DNA of 64,000 nucleotides from assembly GCA_019638085.1 (NCBI GenBank), contig JAHBUL010000017.1, positions 18,480 through 82,479 on the forward strand. Reading direction: 5' to 3'. Of the stretch, positions 17,170 to 26,263 are shown piece by piece. The notes beneath the pieces were generated by a model that searched no databases, had not been told where the DNA came from, and was given only the letters and a program-made list of their open reading frames with translations. The translations under genes and the position numbers were made by a program. The number at the start of each line of letters is the position of its first letter. Position 1 is the stretch's first letter. This DNA is from Flavobacteriales bacterium (lineage in GTDB: Bacteria; Bacteroidota; Bacteroidia; Flavobacteriales_F; PHOS-HE28).

Positions 17170-18849
17170 ATGGTCACCTCCGATCATTTTACCGCAGCTG
17201 AACTGGCCCGCCTCTGCGCGGCAAAAGGAGTGCGGCACGCGGTGATCAGCCCGGGCTCCCGGAATGCGCCACTGGTGATCGCCTTCGGGAAACAGCCGGA
17301 CATCCAGTGCTTGCAGGTGATCGATGAACGCAGCGCCGCCTTCTTCGCCATGGGCATCGCGCAGCAGATGCATCAGCCCGTGGCATTGATCTGCACCAGT
17401 GGAAGCGCGGTGCTCAATTACGGACCCGCCATTGCCGAGGCATTTTACCAGCGCATCCCGCTTTTAGTGATCTCCGCTGACCGACCGGAGGAATGGATCG
17501 ACCAGGGCGAAGGCCAGACGATACGGCAGCGCGATGTGCTGGACCCGCACCTGAAGAAGAGCGTGCATTTGCCCCGGGCCACGGATGATCTTTCACGCTG
17601 GCATGGGGGAAGGCTGATCAATGAGGCCATCGATGCCACCTTGCTTCCCACACCCGGCCCCGTGCAAGTGAACGTGCCCTTCAACGAACCATTGTACGGT
17701 ACCACCGAATTGAAGGAACAGGTCCGGCTCATAGCACCGATGCCTGTGGAATCCTTCATGCTACCGGACAAAGGATGGCGTGTACACCAGCTGTCCACCA
17801 GCTTGAAGGTGATGGTGCTGATCGGCCAAGGGATGTGGAGCGATGGCATGCGAAAGCGTTTGCGTGAGCTGGCGGCATTGCCGCAGTTCACGGTGTTCAC
17901 CGAGGCTACCTCCAACTTGGATGATGCGGCATTCATCACCTGCATCGATCGGACGCTGGAAGGAGTGAATGCGAGCAACGAGAATGACCTGAAGCCCGAT
18001 GTGCTCATCACCTTCGGTGGTGCCATCGTGAGCAAACGGATCAAGGGACTGTTGCGCAAGTGGAGACCAGCACAGCATTGGCATGTGGATGCTGGTCAGC
18101 GCTATTTCGATACCTATCAAAGCCTCACCCACGATATCGCAGTAGCACCGCACATCTTCCTCGCGCAGCTGGAAGGCCAAGTGAAAGACAACGAAAGCCT
18201 GTACGGCGAAGCATGGCGCATGGTGGATGCACGGATGCGTGAGGCACACCGGGCCATATTGAAGGCGACCCCATTCTGTGATCTCACGGTCTTCGAAGCG
18301 CTATTGGAACACATCCCGGAAGGAAATGACATTCATTTGGCGAACAGTACGGCAGCACGCTATGCGCAACTCTTCGACCGGGAACGGGGACATCGCTACT
18401 TCAGCAACCGGGGCACAAGTGGCATCGATGGCTGCACCAGTACTGCCGTGGGTGCAGCTTTTGCAACCGATAGGCCCACAACACTGATCACCGGTGACGT
18501 GGCTTTCTGTTACGATAGCAACGCATTCTGGAACAACCATCTTTCCCCGGAATTGAAGATCATCGTCATCGATAACGGCGGAGGAAACATCTTCCGCTAC
18601 ATCGATGGTCCCGACATGGATCCCGAACTGCTTCCGTGGTTCGAGTCCCCGCACAAGCGCGATATTCCTGCGATGGTGAAGAGCTTCGGTATGCCGTACT
18701 ATACCGCGCAGGATGAAGCCTCGCTGAAGCTCGGACTTGCGGATCTCTACAAACCGCACGACACGCCCGCCGTGCTCTACATCAAGACCGATGCGCTCAC
18801 CTCACCGAAGGTGCTGCGCGAATATTTCACGAAACTCCGTTCCGCTTGA
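17170..18849 (+). CDS. menD: SEPHCHC synthase (MenD)
   Basis: This 559-residue thiamine-diphosphate enzyme has the N-terminal ISPGSRNAPL and the catalytic Glu region VIDERSAAFFAMG. The TPP/metal-binding stretch GDVAFCYDSNAFWNN is followed by VIDNGGGNIFRYI. It condenses 2-oxoglutarate with isochorismate to give SEPHCHC. Length and motif order match full-length MenD. The next enzyme of the pathway, MenH, is not encoded in this cluster. Confidence 0.95.
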   Translation: MVTSDHFTAAELARLCAAKGVRHAVISPGSRNAPLVIAFGKQPDIQCLQVIDERSAAFFAMGIAQQMHQPVALICTSGSAVLNYGPAIAEAFYQRIPLLVISADRPEEWIDQGEGQTIRQRDVLDPHLKKSVHLPRATDDLSRWHGGRLINEAIDATLLPTPGPVQVNVPFNEPLYGTTELKEQVRLIAPMPVESFMLPDKGWRVHQLSTSLKVMVLIGQGMWSDGMRKRLRELAALPQFTVFTEATSNLDDAAFITCIDRTLEGVNASNENDLKPDVLITFGGAIVSKRIKGLLRKWRPAQHWHVDAGQRYFDTYQSLTHDIAVAPHIFLAQLEGQVKDNESLYGEAWRMVDARMREAHRAILKATPFCDLTVFEALLEHIPEGNDIHLANSTAARYAQLFDRERGHRYFSNRGTSGIDGCTSTAVGAAFATDRPTTLITGDVAFCYDSNAFWNNHLSPELKIIVIDNGGGNIFRYIDGPDMDPELLPWFESPHKRDIPAMVKSFGMPYYTAQDEASLKLGLADLYKPHDTPAVLYIKTDALTSPKVLREYFTKLRSA

Positions 18850-18900
18850 ACGTTGCGATCCCGTTGCGTCGTAGCGCCGTTGCGGTATACCTTTCCTCCC

Positions 18901-19719
18901 ATGACACGCACTTGGACCCCCATCAAACAATACACCGACATCCGCTTCGAGCTCTTCGAAGGCATCGCCAAGATCACCATCGACCGGCCCGAGGTGTACA
19001 ACGCCTTCCGCCCGGAGACCACCATGGAAATGCTCGATGCGATGGACATCTGTCGCGAGATGAACGAGGTGGGCGTAGTGGTGCTCACCGGTGCTGGCGA
19101 CAAGGCCTTCTGCAGCGGAGGAGATCAGAACGTGAAGGGGCGTGGTGGCTACATCGGCGCGGACGGCGTACCGCGCTTGAACATCCTCGACATGCATCGC
19201 CGCATCCGCGAGATCCCCAAGCCCGTGGTGGCCATGGTGAACGGATACGCCATCGGTGGCGGGCACGTGCTGCATGTGGTCTGCGACCTCACCATCGCCT
19301 CGGAGAACGCACGCTTCGGCCAAACAGGTCCCAAGGTAGGCAGCTTCGATGCGGGCTTCGGCAGCAGCTATTTGGCCCGGCATGTCGGCCAAAAAAAGGC
19401 GCGCGAGATCTGGTTCCTCTGTAACCAATACACCGCGAAGGAGGCCGAGGACATGGGCATGGTGAACAAGGTGGTGCCGCTGGCGGAACTGGAAGACACA
19501 ACAGTGGATTGGTGCCGCACCATGATGAAGCGCAGCCCGATGGCCCTGCGCATGATCAAGCGCGGCCTCAACGCTGAGCTCGATGGCCAGCGTGGTATGA
19601 TGGAATTCGCCGGCGATGCCACCTTGATGTTCTACATGATGGACGAGGCGCAGGAGGGGCGCGATGCGTTCATCGAAAAACGGGACCCTGATTTCAAGAA
19701 GTTCCCGAAATTCCCGTAG
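18901..19719 (+). CDS. menB: 1,4-dihydroxy-2-naphthoyl-CoA synthase
   Basis: This 272-residue crotonase-fold enzyme has [25 protein letters not shown], the hallmark [14 protein letters not shown] and [11 protein letters not shown]. It closes the second aromatic ring of o-succinylbenzoyl-CoA to give DHNA-CoA. The QTGP glycine is the one found in bicarbonate-dependent (type I) MenB proteins, whereas other types carry Asp nearby; this subtype call is inference. The start at 18901 fits the usual N-terminus ([10 protein letters not shown]); the frame extends 16 codons upstream without conservation. TACCTTTC just before the ATG could be a weak internal promoter. Confidence 0.95.
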   Translation: MTRTWTPIKQYTDIRFELFEGIAKITIDRPEVYNAFRPETTMEMLDAMDICREMNEVGVVVLTGAGDKAFCSGGDQNVKGRGGYIGADGVPRLNILDMHRRIREIPKPVVAMVNGYAIGGGHVLHVVCDLTIASENARFGQTGPKVGSFDAGFGSSYLARHVGQKKAREIWFLCNQYTAKEAEDMGMVNKVVPLAELEDTTVDWCRTMMKRSPMALRMIKRGLNAELDGQRGMMEFAGDATLMFYMMDEAQEGRDAFIEKRDPDFKKFPKFP

Positions 19720-19728
19720 ATGAGTGGA

Positions 19729-19752
19729 TGTGAAGACGCTGAGGCGCAGAGG
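19729..19752 (-). repeat. Interspersed repeat copy between menB and menA
   Basis: Read on the minus strand this is CTCTGCGCCTCAGCGTCTTC, a degenerate copy of the element at 8088 and 20727. It lies in the 93-base gap between menB and menA. Confidence 0.35.
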
Positions 19753-19812
19753 AATGAAACGTTGGAAAGTCGTTCATCTCGCGGCGTTCGGTCTTTGGTC
19801 CACTCGTGAAGG

Positions 19813-20706
19813 ATGAAGCACTGGATACACGCCTTCCGCCTGCGCACCCTGCCATTGGCGATGAGCAGCATCATTACGGGTAGTGCGTTGGCCGCGTTCC
19901 ATTCCGAATTCCGCTGGCCGGTATTCGGCTTGGCCTTGCTCACGGCGATCCTGCTGCAGGTGCTGAGCAACTTGGCGAACGATCTGGGTGACCATCTGCA
20001 CGGCACGGACAACGAGGTGCGTGTAGGGCCGCAGCGCTCCGTGCAAAGCGGGGCTATTTCCACTGTGGCGATGAAGCGCGCCATGTGGATCTGTGGCCTA
20101 TTGGCCTTTGTATCCGGCGTTGCATTGGTCGTTGTCGCCTTGGGGGTGACCGCGACCACGATCGTGTTCCTGTTGATCGGTCTGCTCGCCATCGGAGCAG
20201 CGGTGAAGTACACCTTCGGCAGCAACCCGTACGGCTATGCTGGTTTCGGAGATATCAGCGTCCTGCTTTTCTTCGGTATCGTAGGCGTTATTGGGGCGTT
20301 CTATCTGCACACCCGTTCGTTCGTTCCTGCAACCTTCCTGCCCGCCATCGGCATCGGCTTGCTTTCCACGGCCATGCTCAACCTGAATAACATGCGGGAC
20401 ATCCATGGGGACGCCGCCAATGGCAAACGAACCTTGGTGGTGCGCATGGGAACGGCACGTGCGAAGAGATACCATGCCGCATTGGTCCTTATAGGTTTCG
20501 CCTCCTTGGTCCTGTTTTCCGCAATGCACTTCCGCACGTGGTGGCAGTATGTCTTCATCCTCTCCTTTGTCGCGATGGACCGTCACCTGCGGTTCGTAAT
20601 GAAGAACACGGAGCCTCGGGCATTGGATCCGCACATGAAGTTCCTGGCCTTAACGACGCTGGTAACCGCATTGCTCTTTTCTTTGGGGTTGGTCCTGGCA
20701 GCATAG
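19813..20706 (+). CDS. menA: 1,4-dihydroxy-2-naphthoate polyprenyltransferase
   Basis: This 297-residue UbiA-superfamily membrane protein has about eight to nine hydrophobic segments. The first prenyl-diphosphate-binding motif is NLANDLGDHLHGTDN near residues 55-69, followed by VGPQRSVQSG. A second Asp-rich region, NNMRDIHGDAANGKRT, lies near residue 195. It attaches the isoprenoid tail to DHNA at the inner membrane, giving demethylmenaquinone. It sits between menB and menC with small gaps that carry degenerate repeats. Confidence 0.93.
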   Translation: MKHWIHAFRLRTLPLAMSSIITGSALAAFHSEFRWPVFGLALLTAILLQVLSNLANDLGDHLHGTDNEVRVGPQRSVQSGAISTVAMKRAMWICGLLAFVSGVALVVVALGVTATTIVFLLIGLLAIGAAVKYTFGSNPYGYAGFGDISVLLFFGIVGVIGAFYLHTRSFVPATFLPAIGIGLLSTAMLNLNNMRDIHGDAANGKRTLVVRMGTARAKRYHAALVLIGFASLVLFSAMHFRTWWQYVFILSFVAMDRHLRFVMKNTEPRALDPHMKFLALTTLVTALLFSLGLVLAA

Positions 20707-20726
20707 GAGCAATCCGGAGAGCTTCA

Positions 20727-20752
20727 TAACTCCGTGCCTTTGTGCTTCTGAG
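20727..20752 (+). repeat. Interspersed repeat copy between menA and menC
   Basis: CTCCGTGCCTTTGTGCTTCTG, starting near base 20730, resembles the copies at 8088 and 19729 in its spaced CTCNGYG and GYG blocks. It fills most of the 58-base gap before menC. Confidence 0.35.
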
Positions 20753-20764
20753 GTCAGAATATCC

Positions 20765-21820
20765 ATGATCCACGCCACTTGGAAGGAACTCACCCTCAAC
20801 CCGCGCTTCCCTCTGGGCACCAGCAAGGGCGTGATCCAGGAGCGCACGGTGTGGTACCTGATCGCATGGGACCCGAGCCGGCCACAGCTCCGTGGCATCG
20901 GGGAAGCTGCGCTCTTTCCCGGGCACAGCAAGGAGTTCCCGGCGGATGTGCGCACCAAGTTGCTTGAGCTATGCCGCGATACTTCAAACTGGGAACAGCG
21001 CTTGAAGGGTGACCTGGTCCAAGTGCCCAGTGTGCGGTTCGCAGTGGAACAATGCCTGAAGGATCTTGATGCCAGCGGGAGCAAAGTGCTTTTCCCCTCC
21101 GATTTCACCTTGGGTCGGCAAGGCATCCCGATCAATGGCCTGGTCTGGATGGGCGATAAGGTCACCATGCGCGAGCGGATCAAGGCGCAGATCGATGGTG
21201 GCAGCCGCTGTGTGAAGATGAAGATCGGCGCGATCGGTATCGAAGATGAACTGGAGCTGCTCCGCGAAGTGAGAAAAGAGTTCAGTGCGAAGGAGCTGAC
21301 CTTGCGTGTGGATGCGAACGGTGCGTTCACGCATGGCAACGCCATGTCCGTGCTGGAGCGCTTGGCCGAGCTCGAAGTGGAGAGTATCGAGCAGCCTATT
21401 GCACCCGGCCTATACGAGGCAATGGCGGAGCTCTGCGCAGCGACACCATTGCCGATCGCGTTGGATGAGGACCTGATCGGCTTGAATACCCGATTGGCCA
21501 AAAAGGAACTGCTCGAACATGTGCGACCCCAGCACATCGTGATCAAACCCAGCATGGTCGGCGGTTGGGCAGCCGCCCATGAATGGATCGATCTGGCCGA
21601 AGAGCGGAACATCGGCTGGTGGATCACTTCCGCACTGGAAAGCAGCATCGGCCTCAACGCCATCGCCCAGTGGACAGCTACCTTGAAGCCAAGCATTCCC
21701 CAAGGCCTGGGCACGGGCAATGTGTACACCGACAATATTCCTTCTCCGCTCCACATGCTGAACGGTGAGCTGCACTACAGCCCGGAAATGCCGTGGGACC
21801 TACACCGGTTGGAACGATGA
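20765..21820 (+). CDS. menC: o-succinylbenzoate synthase
   Basis: This 351-residue enolase-superfamily enzyme has the catalytic Lys in VKMKIG near residue 155 and metal ligands in RVDANGAF, IEQP and LDED. The second catalytic Lys lies in IVIKPSMVGG near 260. It dehydrates SHCHC to o-succinylbenzoate. The stop overlaps the menE ATG. Family length and all superfamily residues are intact. Confidence 0.94.
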   Translation: MIHATWKELTLNPRFPLGTSKGVIQERTVWYLIAWDPSRPQLRGIGEAALFPGHSKEFPADVRTKLLELCRDTSNWEQRLKGDLVQVPSVRFAVEQCLKDLDASGSKVLFPSDFTLGRQGIPINGLVWMGDKVTMRERIKAQIDGGSRCVKMKIGAIGIEDELELLREVRKEFSAKELTLRVDANGAFTHGNAMSVLERLAELEVESIEQPIAPGLYEAMAELCAATPLPIALDEDLIGLNTRLAKKELLEHVRPQHIVIKPSMVGGWAAAHEWIDLAEERNIGWWITSALESSIGLNAIAQWTATLKPSIPQGLGTGNVYTDNIPSPLHMLNGELHYSPEMPWDLHRLER

Positions 21821-22926
21821 GCGCACGAAGGAAATATGCGCGGACCATCGATGAGGCGTTCCATTGGTTGACCGTGGATGGTAAGTTGATGAGCAGCGTA
21901 GCTGCCCTTACTCATTTTGAACGGCTCGCCAGCACGCGCAAAAAGGATATGGAGTGGAAAAAAGCGATCAGGGACGTCCTGTTCCAACTGGCCATCGGAG
22001 GAAGATCCATCACCGCAAGCACCAGCGGCACTACGGGACCGCCCAAATGGATGACCATTCCCAGAAGGGACCTGGTGAACAGTGCGCGTGTAACGGCCGA
22101 TGCCTTTCAGCTCAGGGAAGGCGACCGGACCCTGCTCTGCCTACCGTGCGAATACATCGCGGGTAAAATGATGTTGGTACGCGCCATGGCACTGGGGCTG
22201 GATCTGCATGTGATCGATCCACGTGGCAGCGTAATTGACAACCTGGGTACCACCACCGACCGGTTCCGGTTCACGGCCATGGTGCCGTTGCAATTGCACC
22301 GGGCCATCCAGGAAGATCGTGCCCGCGTGGAGGAACAGTTCGATATCATCCTGCTCGGTGGAGGACCGGTGAGCGCGGTGCTGCAGGAGGACCTGCAGGG
22401 TCTGGGAACGCATGTATTCCAAGGCTATGGCAGCACCGAAACCGTGACGCATGTGGCTTTGCGTAGGGTGAATGGCGGAGTACCGGAAGAGCTTTACACC
22501 GCGATCGCCAATGTGACCTTCAGCACGGATGAGCGGGGGTGTCTGGTGGTGCGCACGCCACACCTTACCAGAAAAGAGCATGTCACCAACGATCTTGTAC
22601 AACTTACCGATGACCGACACTTCCGGTGGCTAGGTCGTATTGACAATGTGATCCTGAGCGGTGGCAAGAAGATCTTTCCGGAGGAACTCGAAGTGCGAAC
22701 CGCTGGCGTGATCCCTTTTCCGCACTTCTTTACCGCCTATCCCGATGATCTATTGGGCCAAGCCGTGACGCTGGTCCTGGAGACCGATCAAAAGCCGGAG
22801 GATGTTCTGGAAGAACTGATGGCAGCCTTGTTGAGCGTTCTTGCCAAGCATGAACTACCACGCCGGGTAGTGGCGTTGAGGAACTTCCATCGGACCCGCT
22901 CAGGAAAGGTCTTGAGGCAAGTCTGA
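21817..22926 (+). CDS. menE: o-succinylbenzoate-CoA ligase
   Basis: This 369-residue adenylate-forming enzyme has the P-loop STSGTTGPPK near residues 65-74, the A5-like YGSTETVTHV, and a C-terminal GRIDNVILSGGKKIFPEE hinge. The final Lys lies in RTRSGKVLR. It activates o-succinylbenzoate for MenB. At about 370 residues it is shorter than the enteric enzyme, as is usual in Bacteroidota. The start at 21817 is set by the ATGA overlap with menC. It ends only 13 bases before the convergent gene at 22940. Confidence 0.92.
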   Translation: MSARRKYARTIDEAFHWLTVDGKLMSSVAALTHFERLASTRKKDMEWKKAIRDVLFQLAIGGRSITASTSGTTGPPKWMTIPRRDLVNSARVTADAFQLREGDRTLLCLPCEYIAGKMMLVRAMALGLDLHVIDPRGSVIDNLGTTTDRFRFTAMVPLQLHRAIQEDRARVEEQFDIILLGGGPVSAVLQEDLQGLGTHVFQGYGSTETVTHVALRRVNGGVPEELYTAIANVTFSTDERGCLVVRTPHLTRKEHVTNDLVQLTDDRHFRWLGRIDNVILSGGKKIFPEELEVRTAGVIPFPHFFTAYPDDLLGQAVTLVLETDQKPEDVLEELMAALLSVLAKHELPRRVVALRNFHRTRSGKVLRQV

Positions 22927-22939
22927 TGACCGGCGACGG

Positions 22940-23716
22940 TCAATCCTGCGGCTTCACGTTCAGCGAAAGGAACAGTCCTTTCTTTTCGAATGCCTTCAGG
23001 AGGAAACGGATACAAAGGATCAAGCCGGTCATCTCGAAGACCTCCTCAAGGGTATACAGCGTGATGTACAAAGGGTTCATGTATTGCCAGCAGCCCGAGG
23101 GGTCGTCATAGATCCGACAGGGTAGCCAAGGGAAGTCTTCAGCAGGGTACGAGTCCGAGCCCACCACCTTTCCTCCGGCCATTTCCAGGAAAACAGCTCC
23201 GAAAACGTAGATGGCCCCACTGATCAACAAGCCTCTTCTCAGCTTCGGGTCAAGATTCAAGAGCCATCTGGAAAGCAGGACCAGAAGCCCAATAGCAGCA
23301 AGGCCGTACGGGATCACCCAAGCATAATAGAACCAGCCCAGCTCAATTGCGCTTTTACCCTCATGACCGAGGAGGCGATGTGTGAAGAACACGAATTTTT
23401 CATGGATCTGCGATCCTTCATCAATTCCGAGGAAGACGAATATGGCAGCCATCAAGAACCAACCGGATCTTTTATTGGCAATTGCCGCCTTTCCGTGCAG
23501 GTAGAATAGACCTGCCCCGATGAAGAACAGACTAATATTGAAGAAAGTGGGAAGGTTGGATTCGAGGTCCAGATCCACCAATTGGGTAAGAGCTTCCACC
23601 TTTATCTGAAGCACAGTATGGCAAAAGGCAACGATAAGATGTAACACCACTAAAATACCCAAGATCGTGAAAAGGGTGCGGGTGGTCGTGCTGGAGTGGA
23701 ATTCGATCTTATGCAT
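22940..23716 (-). CDS. Multi-pass membrane protein of unknown function with DEGSQIHE motif
   Basis: This 258-residue protein has about six hydrophobic segments. A conserved-looking acidic/His motif, LGIDEGSQIHEKF, lies near residues 97-109, and EMAGGKVVG plus LYTLEEVFEM lie later. Clustered acidic and His residues near membrane faces could bind a metal, which is inference. No known transporter or enzyme signature is visible. It is convergent with menE and has its own upstream gap, so it is probably not part of the menaquinone operon. Confidence 0.65.
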   Translation of the reverse strand: MHKIEFHSSTTTRTLFTILGILVVLHLIVAFCHTVLQIKVEALTQLVDLDLESNLPTFFNISLFFIGAGLFYLHGKAAIANKRSGWFLMAAIFVFLGIDEGSQIHEKFVFFTHRLLGHEGKSAIELGWFYYAWVIPYGLAAIGLLVLLSRWLLNLDPKLRRGLLISGAIYVFGAVFLEMAGGKVVGSDSYPAEDFPWLPCRIYDDPSGCWQYMNPLYITLYTLEEVFEMTGLILCIRFLLKAFEKKGLFLSLNVKPQD

Positions 23717-23799
23717 ATAGCGAATTATGGGAATTAGGCGCTGCTGAGACTTCCCCCATGGGGGGTGCCGCCCTCTTTACGGAGGACGACACCGATTCG

Positions 23800-23955
23800 T
23801 TATGCTTTACCCATGATCTTGAACATACCTGTGCCGCATTCCGGGCACTTGCCTTTCATGGCTTTGCGTCCGTTCGCCATGGTTACTTCACCGGCCTCTT
23901 TCATATTGCGCTTGGCCTTGCACTTCACGCAATAACCTTCAACTTCTGCTGCCAT
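23800..23955 (-). CDS. 51-residue zinc-ribbon protein (DUF5679-like)
   Basis: A short frame encodes 51 residues beginning MAAEVEGYCVKCKAK and ending MFKIMGKA. Two Cys pairs (YCVKCK and KCPECG) form a zinc ribbon, and the central part is lysine-rich with MANGRKAMKG. This matches a small domain family found alone in many bacteria, with unknown function; nucleic-acid binding is plausible from the basic charge. It is preceded by AGGAAA, a weak ribosome site. Codon use looks like that of the neighbours. Confidence 0.8.
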   Translation of the reverse strand: MAAEVEGYCVKCKAKRNMKEAGEVTMANGRKAMKGKCPECGTGMFKIMGKA

Positions 23956-24087
23956 TTTCCTCAGGGTTTTAGTTATAGGCCGATCGGCCTGGATTATTTA
24001 TCGGCAATGTAATGGGAAGGAATGTCTTCTCAGGCAGCAGGAGGGAAACGGGTTATCAACAAGGGTCACACAGAAACGTCCTCAGGA

Positions 24088-25068
24088 TCACCGTTTGGGG
24101 AGATAGCCAGTGCGCTCACGAACCCGATCCAAGGTTAAACGACCCACGGCACGGGCCTTCGCTGCACCAATAGCCAATTGCTTATCCAATTCCTTTCGGT
24201 CCACCATGAGTTCCTGGAACATCCGTCGTTCATTGGAGAACCGGGACAGCAATAGACCCAGGAGTTCTTTCTTGGCATGCCCATACCCATAGCCACCCGC
24301 ACGATAGTTTCCTTCCATGGCATGGGTCTCCTCCGGGGAGGCTATCAGTTTGAACAACTGGAATACGTTGTCCATGTTGGGGTCCTTCGGCTCTTCCAGG
24401 CTTTTGCTGTCCGTTACGATCCCCATCACCTGCTTCTTCAGTTCCTTTTCCGGCAGGAAAATGTTGATGGTGTTGTCATAGCTCTTGCTCATCTTCCTTC
24501 CATCGGTGCCGGGGATGGTCATCAGTTGCTCGTCGATCCGCGCTTCGGGCATCACGAAAGTGTCCTCTCCATAAACGCGATTGAAGACGCTGACAATATC
24601 CCGGGTGATCTCCAAGTGTTGCTTTTGATCCTTGCCTACCGGCACGCTGTCGGTATCATACAACAGGATATCGGCAGCCATCAACACCGGATAGTAGAAG
24701 AGGCCGGCATTCACCAGGCTCACATTCGCGCCTTTATCCTTGAAGGAGTGCGCATTGGCCAGCATGGGGTAAGGCGTAAGGCAGCCCAAGTACCAAGCGA
24801 GTTCGGTCACTTCAGGTACATCACTTTGGCGATAGAAGGTCACCTTTTCAACATCCAGGCCACAGGCCAGCCAAGCAGCAGCAACCGCATAGGTGTTCTC
24901 CTTCAATACCAGCGGGTCACGCACGGTGGTGAACGAATGCAGGTCGGCTATGAAAAGGAACGCATCATTCCCTGCGGTCCTGCCCATCTCGATCGCAGGG
25001 AGAATGGCGCCAAGGAGGTTGCCGAGGTGAGGGATCCCGGTGCTTTGAATGCCGGTAAGGATTCGCAT
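24088..25068 (-). CDS. trpS: Tryptophanyl-tRNA synthetase
   Basis: This 326-residue class I aminoacyl-tRNA synthetase has the HIGH-type PHLGN at residues 13-17 and KMSKS near 193-197. LLYDTDSVPVGKDQKQH marks the Rossmann core. It charges tRNA-Trp. Full family length. It is divergent from plsC; TATATTCG at 25116-25123 on the minus strand is a possible -7 box (one mismatch). Confidence 0.96.
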   Translation of the reverse strand: MRILTGIQSTGIPHLGNLLGAILPAIEMGRTAGNDAFLFIADLHSFTTVRDPLVLKENTYAVAAAWLACGLDVEKVTFYRQSDVPEVTELAWYLGCLTPYPMLANAHSFKDKGANVSLVNAGLFYYPVLMAADILLYDTDSVPVGKDQKQHLEITRDIVSVFNRVYGEDTFVMPEARIDEQLMTIPGTDGRKMSKSYDNTINIFLPEKELKKQVMGIVTDSKSLEEPKDPNMDNVFQLFKLIASPEETHAMEGNYRAGGYGYGHAKKELLGLLLSRFSNERRMFQELMVDRKELDKQLAIGAAKARAVGRLTLDRVRERTGYLPKR

Positions 25069-25157
25069 GATGGAGTGTTATTGGCCCTCCCGTGCTTGTG
25101 GGCAGCGAAGGGGGACGAATATAGAAGCTAGCTTCGCCCTTTATTTTCCAGCTCCCC

Positions 25158-25976
25158 GTGCCCGATACCAGGAATAAGCAAACCCGGCCCATGGTTGCCG
25201 ATGGCGACAGCCTGCGTAGGACGGCCTATAAGTGGCTGTTCTTTATTCCCCGGCTGCTGTACAAATTGTGGTTCGTACTGGTCTTTCTGGTATCGCTGGT
25301 CGTGCTGTACATCCCGTTCCGCATTTTGTTGCGAAGGCCGTCCGGTTATCCAGCTGCGTTCAAGTTGATGCGTGCATGGGGTAGCTTCCTGGCGCTGTTT
25401 TCCTTTGTCCCCTTGCGGATTGAAGGGCAACAACGTTTACCTCCGTCCCCGTATATCGTCTGCCTCAACCATGGGAGCTATCTGGATATCATACACACGT
25501 TCAATGTGTTGCCGGAGTACTTCCTGTTCATGGGCAAACAAGAGCTTCTCAAATGGCCACTGTTCAACATCTTTTTCAAGGACATGCACATAGCTGTTAA
25601 CCGGGACAACGGCATGGAAGCGGCGCGGGCATTGTTGAAAGCTGGCCAAGCGCTCGACCGCGGCATTTCAGTGAGCATATTTCCCGAGGGGACCATCCCG
25701 AAGAGTGCACCTCGGATGTTGCCCTTCAAGGACGGGGCCTTCCGGTTGGCCATCAAGAAGCAAGTGCCCATTGTGCCGATCACCTTTTTGGATAATTGGA
25801 AACTCCTGGGTGATCCTGAAGACCCGTGGAGCCGCGCGAAGCCGGGCATCGCACGGGTGATCGTACATGAGGCCATCGCTACGCAAGGTCTGGGTCCGGC
25901 GGATGTCGATAACTTGCGCCTCCGGGTGTTTGAAGCAATGGAAGCACCACTACGAAAGGAATACCCAGCCAAATGA
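25158..25976 (+). CDS. plsC: 1-acyl-sn-glycerol-3-phosphate acyltransferase
   Basis: This 272-residue PlsC-family protein has N-terminal hydrophobic segments, the catalytic NHGSYLD near residue 102 and the FPEGT motif near 175. It makes phosphatidic acid at the inner membrane. The start at 25158 is a GTG; an ATG 11 codons later (25191) is an equally likely start. The stop overlaps the gatC ATG (ATGA). Confidence 0.88.
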   Translation: MPDTRNKQTRPMVADGDSLRRTAYKWLFFIPRLLYKLWFVLVFLVSLVVLYIPFRILLRRPSGYPAAFKLMRAWGSFLALFSFVPLRIEGQQRLPPSPYIVCLNHGSYLDIIHTFNVLPEYFLFMGKQELLKWPLFNIFFKDMHIAVNRDNGMEAARALLKAGQALDRGISVSIFPEGTIPKSAPRMLPFKDGAFRLAIKKQVPIVPITFLDNWKLLGDPEDPWSRAKPGIARVIVHEAIATQGLGPADVDNLRLRVFEAMEAPLRKEYPAK

Positions 25977-26263
25977 AGATCGACGAAGCCACCTTGGACC
26001 GTATTGCTGAACTGGCACGGTTGGATATGCGCGACCCGGAACTGAGAAGCTCGATGCTCCATGATATGCAACGCGTGATCGACTTTGTGGAGGTCCTTTC
26101 CAAAGTGGACACCAAGGGCGTGGAACCACTGATATTCCTTACGGATGAACAGGATGTGCTCCGAGCGGATGTGTCTTCCTTGGAGCTCAGTAAAGAGGAA
26201 GTTCTGGGAAATGCCCCGGTGAAGGACAGCGACTACTTCAAGGTGCCCCGGGTGGTGGGTTAG
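25973..26263 (+). CDS. gatC: Aspartyl/glutamyl-tRNA amidotransferase subunit C
   Basis: This 96-residue protein has the typical GatC start IDEATLDRIAELARLDM, a central VDTKGVEPL and the C-terminal VKDSDYFKVPRVV. GatC stabilises the GatAB amidotransferase that converts Glu-tRNA-Gln and Asp-tRNA-Asn. gatA and gatB are not in the window. It overlaps plsC by four bases. The gap 26264-26421 after it shows no gene. Confidence 0.93.
   Translation: MKIDEATLDRIAELARLDMRDPELRSSMLHDMQRVIDFVEVLSKVDTKGVEPLIFLTDEQDVLRADVSSLELSKEEVLGNAPVKDSDYFKVPRVVG

Noticed and set aside
20650..21756. 368-codon open frame on the minus strand opposite menC
   Set aside because: menC has every catalytic residue; the reverse frame is serine-rich and low-complexity, as expected of an antisense shadow.
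23753..23764. CCCCCATGGGGG palindrome upstream of the unknown membrane protein
   Set aside because: Short and GC-rich; a chance hairpin cannot be excluded and it is not placed as a terminator or clear operator.
23977..23990. 14-bp palindrome AGGCCGATCGGCCT before the zinc-ribbon gene
   Set aside because: Palindromes of this length are expected a few times per window by chance, and no second copy was seen.
24277..25131. 284-codon open frame on the plus strand opposite trpS
   Set aside because: trpS carries both class I signature motifs; the reverse frame has no domain.
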